Shown here in pieces: positions 34,375 to 46,332 of a stretch of DNA of 64,000 bases (its first letter is position 1; each line of letters begins with the position of its first letter). Location of the stretch: assembly GCF_033958435.1 (NCBI RefSeq), contig NC_134167.1:9258001-9322000 (forward strand), given 5' to 3'. The notes under the pieces were generated by a model. The model had not been told where the DNA came from. It ran no database searches and saw only the letters and a list, made by a program, of their open reading frames with translations. The DNA comes from Carettochelys insculpta. Taxonomy: Eukaryota; Chordata; Testudines; Carettochelyidae. Both the position numbers and the translations under genes were made by a program.

Positions 34375-34464
34375 TATTAGCATTACGGCTGCCAATAAAA
34401 TAGAGTAATACAAACGGGCTTTAGAACATTTCTTTTTTGGTGCTATTTAGAGCTTCTTCTCAGT

Positions 34465-34745
34465 GGCTGTGTCTACACTTGCATTCCTCCCTCAAAAGAG
34501 GCATGCAAATGAGGGAAATTGAAAATGCAAATAAGTTGCAGATTTTTAAAAAAGAGAAGAGCTCTCTCAAAGATGGGGTTTACTTTCAAAAGAGCCACGT
34601 GTACACTGCTTTTCTTCTTTTGAAATAAGCACTTTTGTAAGAGGAATAGGCAAATGGGGGCCAGATATGTAAATATGCACCTTATTTGCATTTTCCCTCA
34701 TTTGCATGCCTCCTTCAAAAAGGGAATGCAAGTGTAGATACAGCC
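34465..34745. mobile_element. MITE with 23-bp inverted ends
   Basis: GGCTGTGTCTACACTTGCAT at the left and ATGCAAGTGTAGATACAGCC at the right are reverse complements over 23 bp with one mismatch. TTTGCATGCC-type and CATTTGCAT blocks are also mirrored inside. No transposase and no clear duplication. Confidence 0.85.
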
Positions 34746-37700
34746 AGTAAAAGTAACAACTGATGAGCCCTACTTTCCCTGCCGATGTTTCTGTGGAATC
34801 AGAGTTTAGAAAAGTTGAGGACTGATGGGTACCTCCATTTTCAGGTGCCCACCATTTTTCAGATCCTTAAGAAACCTCTAGTACTTTTCTTTTGCTCAGA
34901 ATTGATTATTTGGTTTTAAACAACTGAAGAAGTACTATATGGTCCCTACCGCACTACAAACTGAATGACAATGTCGCCATAGGTAGCTTTCCTGAGCACC
35001 ATGATCCAAACCTAATTCAAACCACAAAGGAGCCCGGATTGGACTCTTTCAAGCTTGTAAAATGAAATAAATTGGCTTTGCAAGCATACTTGACAATCTA
35101 AGCTATTCCTGTAAAGCTGATTTATCCTCTTGGATCTATGTTCTGTTAGATTACTTGAATGAGCCTTGGTTCTAAAGTTCTTCCATCAGACCAGAATATT
35201 TGCAGTTGGCTGTGTTGAACTAGGAAATTCTCGCCTATGCTGCTGTACAGAGCTTGGTGGAGCTATAGCACTCTGGCTTGCGGCTAGAAGTCTTAGCAAG
35301 ATCGAAAGCCAAAATGTGCGGGAGTCTCCTCTTGTGAGACCACCCCTTCTCCAACAACTTAAAGGAACAGCTGTTGGGTGTAAATACAACTGGATGTGGG
35401 ACACCATAGGCGCACTTGAGAATACTTAGGAATTTCTAACCAAGCAAGGAAGGTATAACGCTGGTTGTGTTCACACAGCTCCCCACTGTCATGAATCTCT
35501 ACCTCCAGGAACCTTGAATCTGCCCAGATCAGCAGCTCCCAGGACAGAGAAAAATGACCCGTATTGATCATTAACAAGAACCAAACCCTAGGACCCCAAT
35601 AGCTAAGATCATAGGCTGTGCAGCTTGGCCTCTTGTAGTTCCTGGGTTAGGATACAAAAGGGCAAGTACAAGACCTGCACAATAAAGTGGTGAGAGCAGA
35701 GCTTCATGAAATACACACAACACAACCCAGATTCACAGGGAAATGTTCCTGGTGGCAAGTTTGGTACACATTCAAACTTAGATCTGACTGACCATATGGA
35801 CCCCTCCCATCTCAGGTGACCAACGACCCTGTTATGAGCAAACCTGGTCTGAAACTCAGATCTCTGCAAAAATCAAAGTCAATTGAAACAGCCCCACAAA
35901 CCTCTGTGATGCACTCCTACCATCATTCTCCAAGGCAGCTCTCCAAGAGACTGGTTCATGCCACTGGCTGAACAATGTCCTGCCAAAGGATCTTTGCCTT
36001 TGGGGGCAGGTTCAACAATGGAGGCAGCTGAGCTGGCTCTGAAGCTCAAGCATGGTGCTTTGGAGACAGTTTTAAGTACACCACTAGATTTTAAACCATG
36101 TTTGGAAAGTTTTCTTTTTTTGTCTTCTTCCCTCAAGGCCCTCTCTTTCCTGTGAGGATATTAGTGTCCCTCCAATGACATGTAGCTTCATCTAGAGTTT
36201 CCCCAAACAATGCTCTCTTTGGGGTTCCTCTGAAGCCAATTAGCCTTGGCTCAGCAAATTGACACCTGGGGGTTAAAGCAAAGAAAAAACAACTCTATGT
36301 GAAAAAAAAAAGAAGTGGCTGCAAGCAGCAGACATTTGGTATTTCTCAAAGGCAGGATCTGCAGCCTTTAGATCCCAGCTGGTTTGACTTACAAATAACA
36401 AACACAATCCTGTTCCTTGCGCTTGTCTCTTCTCCGTAAACACTGAGTGGGATACCTACTGGGGCAGGTTCAAATTACCTTCTCAGTGCAGGTCCAGGGG
36501 CCTGTTACAGAGGGCCAGGGAGAATCTCTGTGCTGCAGAGGCCTGCAAAAATTCACTACAAGAAAGGGAGGGAGGTGGAAGAGTTCACTAACCAGAGGAG
36601 AAGGTCTCTCCTTGCTCCCAGGGAGAGTAGGTCAGCTAAATGGCCAGGCATGGGCTAGCCCTTCCCAGTCACACTTAGAACCCCACCAGGTACTTACACA
36701 GCTTTACAAAAATTCTTCAAAACAACTTATCATCTCTGGTTCAGCTTCAAGGCCCTGCCTTGTGGGGTTGTATGGGGCACATGGCAAACTGCTGTGCCTG
36801 TCCATGCTGGTATCGTGAGCATTCAACACATTAGACTCTATGAGGATGCAGCACTATTTGCATGACAGCCAATAAAACAGCATCCGTTCCCTCCTCATTC
36901 ATCCCTAATATTGAAGCAATTGTTTGTTTTATTTCACCATGTATTTCCTTAGGCATACATAAACAGCCATCAAAAAGTCATTATAACGAACTAATTGGTC
37001 TCTGTGTAAATTATTCTTCTGAACACAACAGTGTATAATTTAACAAAACTTTTCCCAGATTAAAAAATCTCTCTACTGTACACGACATTCCCTGCCCAAG
37101 ACAGGAATGCCCCATTTCTTTCTGCTTCCATATGGGATTTGTAGCAGAGCTGGCTCTCTCTGCCTTGCCTTCTGCCTTTTTAAAATTACAGCCATAAGGA
37201 AATGCAGTGGGTTTTGCTTGTAATGTTGAGTAGCCAGGCAGGACTGTCAGGCCCATGTGAGGTCGTGTCTGTTACTGAGCAGTAGGCTGCATCCAACAGG
37301 AATGTTGGCAGGCTTGATGCACGGACGGAATTGCAACTCAGTATCTTTACCAGTAATTTATTGCACTTCTTTTACAATTCCATGCACACATGCTATATAA
37401 TTTTAATAAGCTTATTCTTATTCACCATCTCTGAACAGGAATAAGCCTGTTAAAATTATGAACTACTTATGCACTGAATCATAAAACGCTCTAATGCAAT
37501 AAGTGGGTCTTCAGAAAGAGACTGATGAGGGGGATTTACTTTTCCATACAGTGAAACAAAGCTTCCATGTAAATGAACACAGCAAACCAGAAGGATTCCC
37601 AGCAATTGAAACGTTTGGTGTCTTTTATACCAGCAAGTATTATCCACAGGAGCATCCACTAATGTCCACTTTCCTCCTTTTCTGACTTACTTAGGGTTTG

Positions 37701-40700
37701 GAGGGCGCCATGGAAAAACATACTCTAACAGTATCTTTGTGAGGTTGACATTTCAAAATCCTGCTGTCTCCAGCTCTGACTGAGTGATCTACGCTTGGAC
37801 CTGCCTGGGGGTAAACTCAGCAGCATGATTAATTCCTACTGGTCAAGATAGGGTAGTGTTTTATTTGTTGTGCTTTTATTGCCTTATCCAAAACCCAATG
37901 AAGTCAATAGAAGTTTTGCCATTAGCCCCTGACAGAAAACGAAACAGAAAAGAAAATGCTTTAGTTTGGTTAAACAAAAAAAAAAGAGGAACATATTTGT
38001 TTTTAATTCTGTTCATTATCGCATTCATCCTGCGAGCTGACAGGATATTGGACTGAAATGCTGGCATATTTACATAATTACAACTTGACAGTCATCTCCT
38101 ATGTAGTGGCAATTATGTTCCACTTCGAGAACCTCAGAGTTTACTACAAAGTCCAACAGGATCTTAGACACCCTGAAAACATACTTTTTATGTTTTTATA
38201 AACTCTAGTAAAATCGTAATTGGATTAAACTTTGCATTCAAAAGCACATTCTTTGAGAATATTTTATATGCACATAAAACATCTGAGAAAATGTTAACAT
38301 TATGGTCTTAACTGTTTGCACATTGGAACCAGTTAAAGGTTAGGAAAATGCAGTCCATCTGGTACAGTATTTTAAACAGATTATTTTCTGAGCACATTTC
38401 CTCTGGGAGCTGGCTAGGCAGGTATGCATGTGCTGGGCTAAGACAGATCTCTTGGGTAACACAAGCTGAGACATTAATGTCATTACTAACAGCAATTATT
38501 ATTAGAATTTATTATTGTATTACTCTAGTCCCCGAGGGACCCAGCCAAGGTGCAGAGCCCCATTGGACAGCTCTCTGCACAACCAGGGAACAAATAAACA
38601 TTCCCTGCCCCAAAGAGCTGACAATATAGGCTAGTGACAGAGGTCAGGTTGGGAAGACAAGCTAACAACAAAGCGAGACAGTGATTTGCAGACCAAGTAG
38701 CCACTGAGGCTTGTCACCTGCACAGCAAGAATTCTTTTCTTTTCTCACCACAGTATCTCCTTCAGGGTACGAGCCGCAATCATTTGCCCTGGTGACAGAG
38801 TTAACTGTGGACAACACGGCAAGTTGGTCTGTAGCCCCAAGTGCACAATATGCAATGGATGGTAAGACGCAACATTAAAACTGAAGCTCTCAACTTCATT
38901 CTTCCCCCAGAGCCTCTCCATGTGACTCTAGGTTTCCTATGGTCTGTAAGGGGCTTGTTTGTTCAAGCAAACCCATTAGGTGTTTATTAGCCTTCATTAT
39001 GGAGTGCTAGAGGGCTAATTAATTCAGGCTGTTCCTGCAGGGGGCTGGAGAAGGAAGCAATTGCAGGCGCAGCTGATATTCAGGTTCCCAGGGCAACCCC
39101 ACTGCTTAGCCTGCTTTTTTGTTTTATCTGTTAGCTAAGCAAATTAGAACTGTCATTATCACATTTACCAGCGGCTTAGCACAGAGGGAAGGTACATGAG
39201 AGAGGGGGCCAGAGCGTGCACACAGGTTCTGTACAGGGCTGCACTGGGAAATAGCGTCCACACCACAGTGCTAGTGCAAGGAAAGGCAAAACATGCCAGC
39301 AGTGTTCCCATGAGGCTCCGCCTCTCACCAGAATTAACTGATAAACTGGTGGCCAACCAACAGTCATCCGGCCACTTTGGGAAATGAACGTTTGCTAACA
39401 GTCAAGTGTTGATTTTGATGTGCAAAGACCCAAATGGTCTGGGATCTGCCCGTGAAAGAAAAGAGAGTCTCCCTGAGGGACAGCCCCACAGACGTAAGGG
39501 AGGGAGGCTTTCTATCATGGTCTCAGGCCTTCTAACTCCCTCTCGCTCCAAGTGTGTAACAGACCAGCTTTGCTGGCCTTCCTGACATGCTGCAAAGTCC
39601 ATCTTCTCTCCTTGGAGCATGACACAGAAACAGAGCTAGCTGGTGGGATGCTGGGGGTGTGGTTGAGCCTGGGCTAGAGGTGCATAGGGTTGCTGGGTTT
39701 GGTGGGATGAATTCCTGGAGTTGTCATCACACACTGTAATCTTTAACTAAAGGTTAATTTTTGATTCCTGGAAGCTCCAGCACACTGCCAGAGGGTTAGC
39801 AACCCTAGTGCCATGAGTGTTGTCTGGACTGGCAATTCCTGGGATGCTGCAGAATCTCTGGGACAGTTATTCTCAGACTCACAAACAGGAAATCCAACAT
39901 TAAGGGCTTTGCATTAGATAGCAAGAGAAGCAGCACTGCAGGGACTTCTCTGGCTGCTTTTACACAGATTGGTATTCAGCCTCTTCTTGCTGGCCTTGGT
40001 TCTTTGCAATGCCCATGCAGGAGCTGGGAAGGAGTGGGTTCCATCTGCTAGGTGTTGCTGTTTACCTGTGGGATGCACTGCTGTTTTGCTGCTTTCACTG
40101 GTGCTGAAACCAAGAGGTGGACTTGGGCCCATGTTTGTGCTCGAGTCCATTGATGATGCCAGCAATGGTGGGGCCACTCAAAGGATGGAGTTTCCTAGGT
40201 GACTTGTGCTTCTGCCATGGGGTCTGTAGCAATGTGCTAAAAGGTAGTCCCATCGTGTAGGGATACTGGGAGGTTATTTAGGACCAAGAGAACTTTCCCT
40301 GTTACCCAGGGCAGCAGAGTGACAGAGCTGTGGAGACTGAACTACCCTCATAGCCCTGGAGGTGGTCCCTCTGGATCAGGATTGAGTCAGCTTAGTGTAG
40401 CAGGAGCATGGGAAGCTTGCCCCATTGCAGCCCATGATGTACTGGTCTGGGCTGAGTACAACAGTCCGGTCTACAGCCTTTTCACAAACACTAAATTCAT
40501 TTCTACCATGCAAGGTCCTCTTGTGGCAGAAGGACAATACCATATCAAGTTTCAATGTGATGTGACTATAACAGCTGAGCTAGATATCCCTGCCTGTCTA
40601 ATGGGAATGCCAGCATCCCCTGACATATCTGGCAGCTACTCCTACAGCATACTGTTGCCAGGCTGTCCTCTCCCGCTCCTACCCAGTTGCAACAGCAATG

Positions 40701-40739
40701 GGCCTCTGATAAACGTATAGTATAGCAAAACAACACAGA
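34746..40739. other. Intergenic DNA, mostly unassigned
   Basis: No gene supported. A dispersed repeat lies at 38490-38650; 36840-38360 is A/T-rich. Many short open frames without recognisable domains. Confidence 0.5.
38490..38650 (+). repeat. Old interspersed repeat (CCCTGCCCCAAAGAGCT type)
   Basis: Contains ATTATTGTATTACTCTAGTC, GGTGCAGAGCCCCATTGGAC and CCCTGCCCCAAAGAGCTGAC in the order of an abundant amniote interspersed repeat I recognise but cannot name with certainty. Confidence 0.5.
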
Positions 40740-41168
40740 GGCTGTGTCTACACTAGCAAGTCCTTTCGAAAGATTTTTCAAAAGAAGGAGGCTCTTTCAA
40801 AAGATCCCGTGGAGTGTCTACATACAAAAAGCATTCTTTCAAAAGTAAATTGAAAGAATGTGGTGCTCTTTTCAAAATCACTCCTCCTTTCCTGTTGCAG
40901 GAAGAGCTTCCCTTTCAAAAGAAGCTTTTGAAAGGAAACGTGTAGATGCTCCACAGGGCCCTTCTTTTGAAAGAACAGTCTTCATTTTCAATCCCTGGCC
41001 TGTTCTTTCAAAAGAGCGGGAGCTGTGTGGACACTCTCTTTCGAAAGAACAGATCACTCTTTTGATCCGCTTTTGTGTGTGTGGACACACTCTTTCAAAA
41101 GAAGCTCTTTCAGAAGAGATCTTCTGGAAGAGCTTCTTTTGAAAGATCGCTGTAGTGTAAACGTAGCC
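40740..41168. mobile_element. MITE rich in CTTTCAAAAGA / TCTTTTGAAAG motifs
   Basis: Ends GGCTGTGTCTACACTAGC and CTGTAGTGTAAACGTAGCC form inverted repeats, related in their first bases to 34465-34745. The interior repeats short near-palindromes of the CTTTCAAAAGA, CTTTCGAAAGA and TCTTTTGAAAGA type many times. No transposase frame. Confidence 0.8.
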
Positions 41169-41682
41169 AGAATGTGTCTCAGAACTCCCTTTTCTGGGTA
41201 GTATTGTCTGACAGCACCATGTGCCCTTTGAAGCGTTAGGACCCTAACACCTTACTTTCAGCACTCTCAGCTTGAGACTGTAAGTCAGGTAATGAAGCAG
41301 GACACAGCATGCTAGGAATCGCCAACCCAGCAGTAGTGCACATGCAACATGCAAAAGAAATGCAACTACTGCAAGGATTCATGGAGACAGAGAAACCAAG
41401 AGGATGGTTCTCCATCCCTCTTAAGCTCCATTCAGCACATGGATGGGAAAGGTGACTTCATTCCTCACTGTACTGCAGGGCTGCCTAGTCTCCCAAGCAA
41501 ATAAGAGCAGCCTCAGCTCCAAGAACACAGCAGATTAATAAATCAGGGTTAAGTATGAAGAGAAAAAGGTCTATTAAAATTTCTTGTGATTCTTCTTTTC
41601 CACATGCATGCATATGCCAACAAATACATGTACACACAGACATGCAGGCATGCCATGTCTGATAGCTGTAAATAGGTTAGAT

Positions 41683-42172
41683 CAACAATTCCCAACCTGG
41701 GGCCTGTGGATCCCCGGATGTCCGTGAGGGTATTGTGGCAGGTGGGAGGGAGTCCATTAAAAAAAGTGCAAGATATATACTAAATATCATAGGAAATAAG
41801 TTTTAAATAAATTGCAAAGTTACAATCAATTATTATGTTGAAATTAAATACCTTCCAATAATGCTATTAATTGGTGTCTGAAAATCCATGTTGTGGCACC
41901 TTTGTATGATGAAATGATCGCAACGGTTAGAAGCATACAAATGTTAGCCAGACATAAACATGCATCCGTGGCTGAACTTGGGCTCACTGAAGAGACAGGA
42001 GAGTGATGAGCAGAGTGAAGCATTGGCAAGTGTGCATTGTTTTAAATTGTAATTATTTATGTTTCATTTAATGAAGTGTACACAGCGGCTAGAGTTGCCT
42101 CTGAAGGGGGTCCATGAACAGTTTGAAGGGGTGACTGGGGAGCCACACTAGTGAAAAGGTTGGGAACCCTTG
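41683..42172. mobile_element. hAT-type element with perfect 8-bp duplication, longer copy
   Basis: Ends CAACAATTCCCAACC and GGTTGGGAACCCTTG are inverted repeats. Duplication GGTTAGAT is identical at 41675-41682 and 42173-42180. Interior is collinear with 16079-16378 but carries about 190 bp more between TTGTGGC and CATTTAATGA. No transposase frame. Confidence 0.92.
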
Positions 42173-42180
42173 GGTTAGAT

Positions 42181-43627
42181 TATAAGGAGCTCAGGTGATT
42201 TATTTACCAGCAAAACATCTAAATCACTTTTGGGTGTGATCAAGGCTCTTATTAAACAATGTTTGTTTTGGTTTTTGTTGTGGGGTGGTATACAGATATA
42301 AACAGTTTTACAGCAAACAGGAAAATTGGTCGGAACAATGCAACAACTAGCTGTCCTACCAAACTCTGCTTGGCAATTAGATAAACAATGATTGCTCAGA
42401 CCCCCACTTGATTATTCCCATTCCATCTAACTGTGAAAAAAAACAGTGATTTCCACTTAAAAGCCACTCTGCGTGATCTTTAGGCTGGTGATTGTGATCT
42501 GAAGCTCTAACTTCTCCAACAGTCCCATGCCACAGCCACATGAGGGCTTTGAAGATGGAGGTCCTGGAGAGCTGGTCATTGTGCATTAGCATTTTATAAT
42601 TACTGTACAGAAAGGTCTGTTGCAGTTAGAACTTTTTCCTAAAATTTCACTTCCACTGTTTCCTTTGTGTGCTACCCCATGTGCCTTGGAAGACAGGCTT
42701 GCTAACAGGAAGGGAATGACTTATCTTAGCCTTTGTTCCAGCCAGCCAGAACTTGGATCCTCAAATCAACAGATTTGTGTTCAATCTTCCTCTGCTTGGA
42801 GAGACTTAGTCTCCAAGTCCTGGGATGTCCCAGGAAAGTTACAGGCTACACCACAGCTTTCTAATGGCACAGCTCTAAGTTACCCAACACCCCAGCAAGT
42901 AGGTGCCAAGATCATCTGATATTTCCAGCACAAACCTCTGATTTTTATTTTGGTTTGTCTACCAGCTCCTGGGCATACTTCCTCTGTTACTGCTCAATCT
43001 ATCATCAAAAAAATAGACGTTTTGCAAAGCCTAAGTGCTTAGTGACCCTTTTAGAATTTGCCATCCCCCTCTAAGGGCAATACTAGAAACTACCCACACA
43101 AGAGCAGTACCTATAAATGTGACAGATTGTGACAACACTGCAGAACAAGGTCTCCAAGGCGCACAGGCAGGAGACGCAAAGGGGTACTGGTCATTTTTCA
43201 CAAAACACATTTAATAGTGTGAGTTCGCAGACACAAAGCTGCAAACTTTCTGCTGGTGAAGATGCATGGAGTGCAGCTGAAATCAATGAAAGGGTGCAGC
43301 TATCGATCTATCTACTTTACAGTGATAATGAAAACAAACAACAGCCTTGGCAACACTCATTAAAATAGTTGCTCAGCCACTCGCTGATACTGACTGAAAC
43401 AGCAGCCAAAAAGGAACAACAAAAGGAAGCGCAACCACCACACAAACACTTGTTTAAATTAAAAATCCTCCATCTTTTTATAAAACTTGGTTTGTGCGCT
43501 TTGTGTGATTTTCCTCTGACAGCCTAGAGCTGCTCCCTTTGAAGTTCATGGGAAAACATTTATGTTAATGAGAGCAGATCCATTAGTCAGACACCTCGGA
43601 GGGAAAAGCAGCTTTTTCCCTACTTCT
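42181..43627. other. Intergenic DNA without recognised content
   Basis: No gene or recognised repeat. Confidence 0.5.
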
Positions 43628-43883
43628 GTGGGTATGCCTTTCCAATGGGGAAGATGGACTCTGCTGCAGTCAAACTTCCAGAGTTCGATTTAGCACGTTT
43701 GGTAGGGATGCACTAAATTGAACTCACAGGGTACCCTCCTTGGTGCCAGTACTCCTGCTCCTCATGAGGCGTAAGGGAAGTCCTCCCACAGTGCATGTTG
43801 CTGAAGCTCAAATTAAGGTATTGTAATTAATATAGCTGCAGTTGCATACATAATTCGACCTTCCCCTTCACTGTAGACCTGGC
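43628..43883. mobile_element. MITE with CTGTAGACCTGGC end
   Basis: Left GGTATGCCTTTCCAATGGGG and right end read in reverse, GCCAGGTCTACAGTGAAGGGG, form an imperfect inverted repeat. Shares GTTCGATTTAGCACG and AATTGAACTC with the copy at 21552. Confidence 0.6.
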
Positions 43884-45161
43884 TTGTTTCTTTGCCTCCT
43901 CTTCATCTTGATGGAGCATTACAAGAGACCATAGTGGAGAAAGATTCTCCTACCATCTCCACCAATGGAGATTCCTTTCAGATTCATGGAAGAGAAATCT
44001 CTATGGACTAATGTGCCTTTAAGGGCTCCCACACCAAACCACTGTACTTACCAGTTCCCCTTATTTCTAATGTTCCCACAATGGTGATAACGAAGTACCC
44101 ATTCCCATTGCATGGCTGCCTACAATAGCTACTGAATGCATCCAAACCATGCAGCGCTATTGGCTTTCAGCATCCTTACTAGATGACATGATGTGTTTGA
44201 GAGGTTTATGTTATATGTTATATGCTATTATGTTATATGTCATTTCCTATGTGCTTTTCTTTGCTATGGCCTGAGAGACACAGTAAAGCCTCACTTCCAC
44301 TTTATGTGATGTTCTGTGTCCACAGCATACTGAAGTAGAGCGCTCTCTACTGAGAAACCAATGTGCACCTCCTATCTCAAGTGACCAGCAACAGCACCAC
44401 GCCCCTCTACTCACCACGATGACTCTTTTGGTCGTTCAGCCCATAACAGAGCCCAGGCAGGCAGAGGACTTTGGGCCACACAGTCAGGGGTAAGAGCTGA
44501 CTGGGCATAGCCACTTATTTCCCAGAGTTCCAGAGTATGTGACAGAACAGACTGTGGTTATGGCCTCTCTCCAGAAGCCAGAGATAAACATTCGGACTGA
44601 ATAGTGCCCTACAGACAATCTCAGAGCAGACACGATATATGTGCTAAAGGAGTACGCAGCCTAAATTACTGTCCCGTTACAGCAGTGATGCTGCTTATTG
44701 ATGGGAGTCCTTCTCAGCATCAGAAGGTTTAGTACAGAACCAGATACTGTATCAGTTACATGCTGCTTTCTCTTAACAACTTTTGTATTAAATAGATCCA
44801 AAGGAAGAAAGCTAGGTGGTTAGTTGTCTACGCAAGCACTGATAGGACTGGTCTGGGATTACTTTGGACTTCTAGGCCAGTAGAAGCAGAACATTTTGGA
44901 CTGTTCAGTTGCATTATTTGTTTAACTCTGACATGGCACACAATGCTGTTGAAGTCATGAATTGAAGAGACTCCTTGAGCCAAAGAGCTTGCAGTCAAAA
45001 AGATGACATGTAGCAAATGGGTCACACTGGGATGCCTGTAACGATTAACTCAAACCAAACCTCCTCCATCATAAAGGATTTTTGGAGCCAATGATTAGAT
45101 TCAGGTTCCATCTCCTGTTTATTTCTATGAACACTCCCTGGTGAGATGAGAGCAGTATAAT
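43884..45161. other. Intergenic DNA with a short TTATATG-type repeat
   Basis: Nothing supported except a short run of TTATATG/CTATTA units at 44206-44241. Confidence 0.5.
44206..44241. repeat. Imperfect (GTTATAT)n tract
   Basis: About five imperfect 7-10 bp TTATATG-like units. Confidence 0.6.
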
Positions 45162-45174
45162 CCTTTGGACAGTA

Positions 45175-45331
45175 AAAGCAACGAGGGGTCCTGTGGCACC
45201 TTATAGACTAACAGAAATGTGTGAGCATAAGCTTTCGTGGACAAAGACCCGGTTTGTCAGATGCAGGGATCTTTTCGTGATCTTTGCTTTTGCAGATGCA
45301 GACTAACATGGCTACCCCGTGATACTTGACA
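45175..45331 (+). mobile_element. Penelope-like element with inverted 5' arm and short tail
   Basis: Inverted arm (CAACGAGGGGTCCTGTGGCA to about 45270) joined directly to the last ~60 bp of the PLE 3' tail (GCAGACTAACATGGCTACCC); the direct arm between them is missing. Duplication CCTTTGGACAGTA at 45162-45174 and 45332-45344, 13 of 13. Confidence 0.88.
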
Positions 45332-45394
45332 CCTTTGGACAGTAGTGTCTCTGTGCCACAGCCCACAGAACTGAACAGAAGAGCAGCCCAGCTG

Positions 45395-45606
45395 ATTTCA
45401 GTGAGAAACAGGTTGGATGTCTGTCTAAAAGATATGCTCTAGGTCCATCAGAAGTCACTCAGTAGTGCTTGATAGTGTTCACCTATAACACAGGTAAGAA
45501 TAACTCTCTGCGCTGCTGGAATCACTGGAAGATTTTTTATAGGCTGTGTTACACAGGAGGTCAGACTAGATAATCTAATGATCCCTCTAGGCCTTAAATT
45601 TCTATG
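45395..45606 (+). mobile_element. CR1/L3-type LINE 3' end
   Basis: Carries AACAGGTTGGATGTCTGTCT, AAAAGATATGCTCTAG and then ACACAGGAGGTCAGACTAGA, in the order of the 3' end of the old LINE family also seen at 26150 and 23680. About 100 bp between the blocks are unlike the family. Confidence 0.6.
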
Positions 45607-45979
45607 ACTCAATTAAGTTTGTGTGGAATAAATAATCATTAACAGACCCAAGAAGAGAGACATTGTATCTTATGCTGTAAAGAGCTCCACAACTGTAGCA
45701 GTTCAGTTACCAGGAGGTCAGAAGGAAAGAGGTACATGATATTGTTTAGATCCCCATCGACAAATGACAGAAATGCAGGACAGCTTTGCTCACAGAAGTG
45801 CAGTTAATGTTCACACTCTTCATCAACTAGTAAGACCATCATCCTCATCACCTGAGGCTCTGAGACACAACACTACACTGCCATAACTGAGGCTGTCCTT
45901 GGACTAGGACTAACCAGAATTCACTGGTCCCCAGGACTACCAATTCAGAACGTCTCTCTACCCCTGCATCCCTTTAAAA

Positions 45980-46332
45980 CAGTGGTGTGCAAAGTGGGGG
46001 GTGAGCCCCCAGGGGGCATGAAATATTGTAAGGGGGAAGCAGCACGATCAGCTGCTGGGTTTCAGGCTCATCCACCTCACTAAAATAGCTGAAATCTGTT
46101 ACTGTTTTTATGTCTGTGTATTCACATTTATATTCCGATTAATAAAGTTTTTCCATTCTACAGACTTATTTCCTTACACATGCCGAAAGGATTTTGTTTT
46201 GTTTTGTTTTTTCATATGAACATAACTAAAATTTCCATTGGTTTGGATTACATTAGACAAGTTGAGGAGGAAGTCTCTGCTAACTGCAGGAACAAAAAGT
46301 GGGGCCCAATGTAAAAAACTTGCTCACCCCAG
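45980..46332. mobile_element. hAT-like nonautonomous element
   Basis: Left end CAGTGGTGTGCAAAGTGGGG; right end CTTGCTCACCCCAG, in reverse CTGGGGTGAGCAAG. Flanking 8-mers CTTTAAAA and TTTTAGAA match 6 of 8. A (TTTTG)n run lies at about 46190-46212. Confidence 0.65.
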
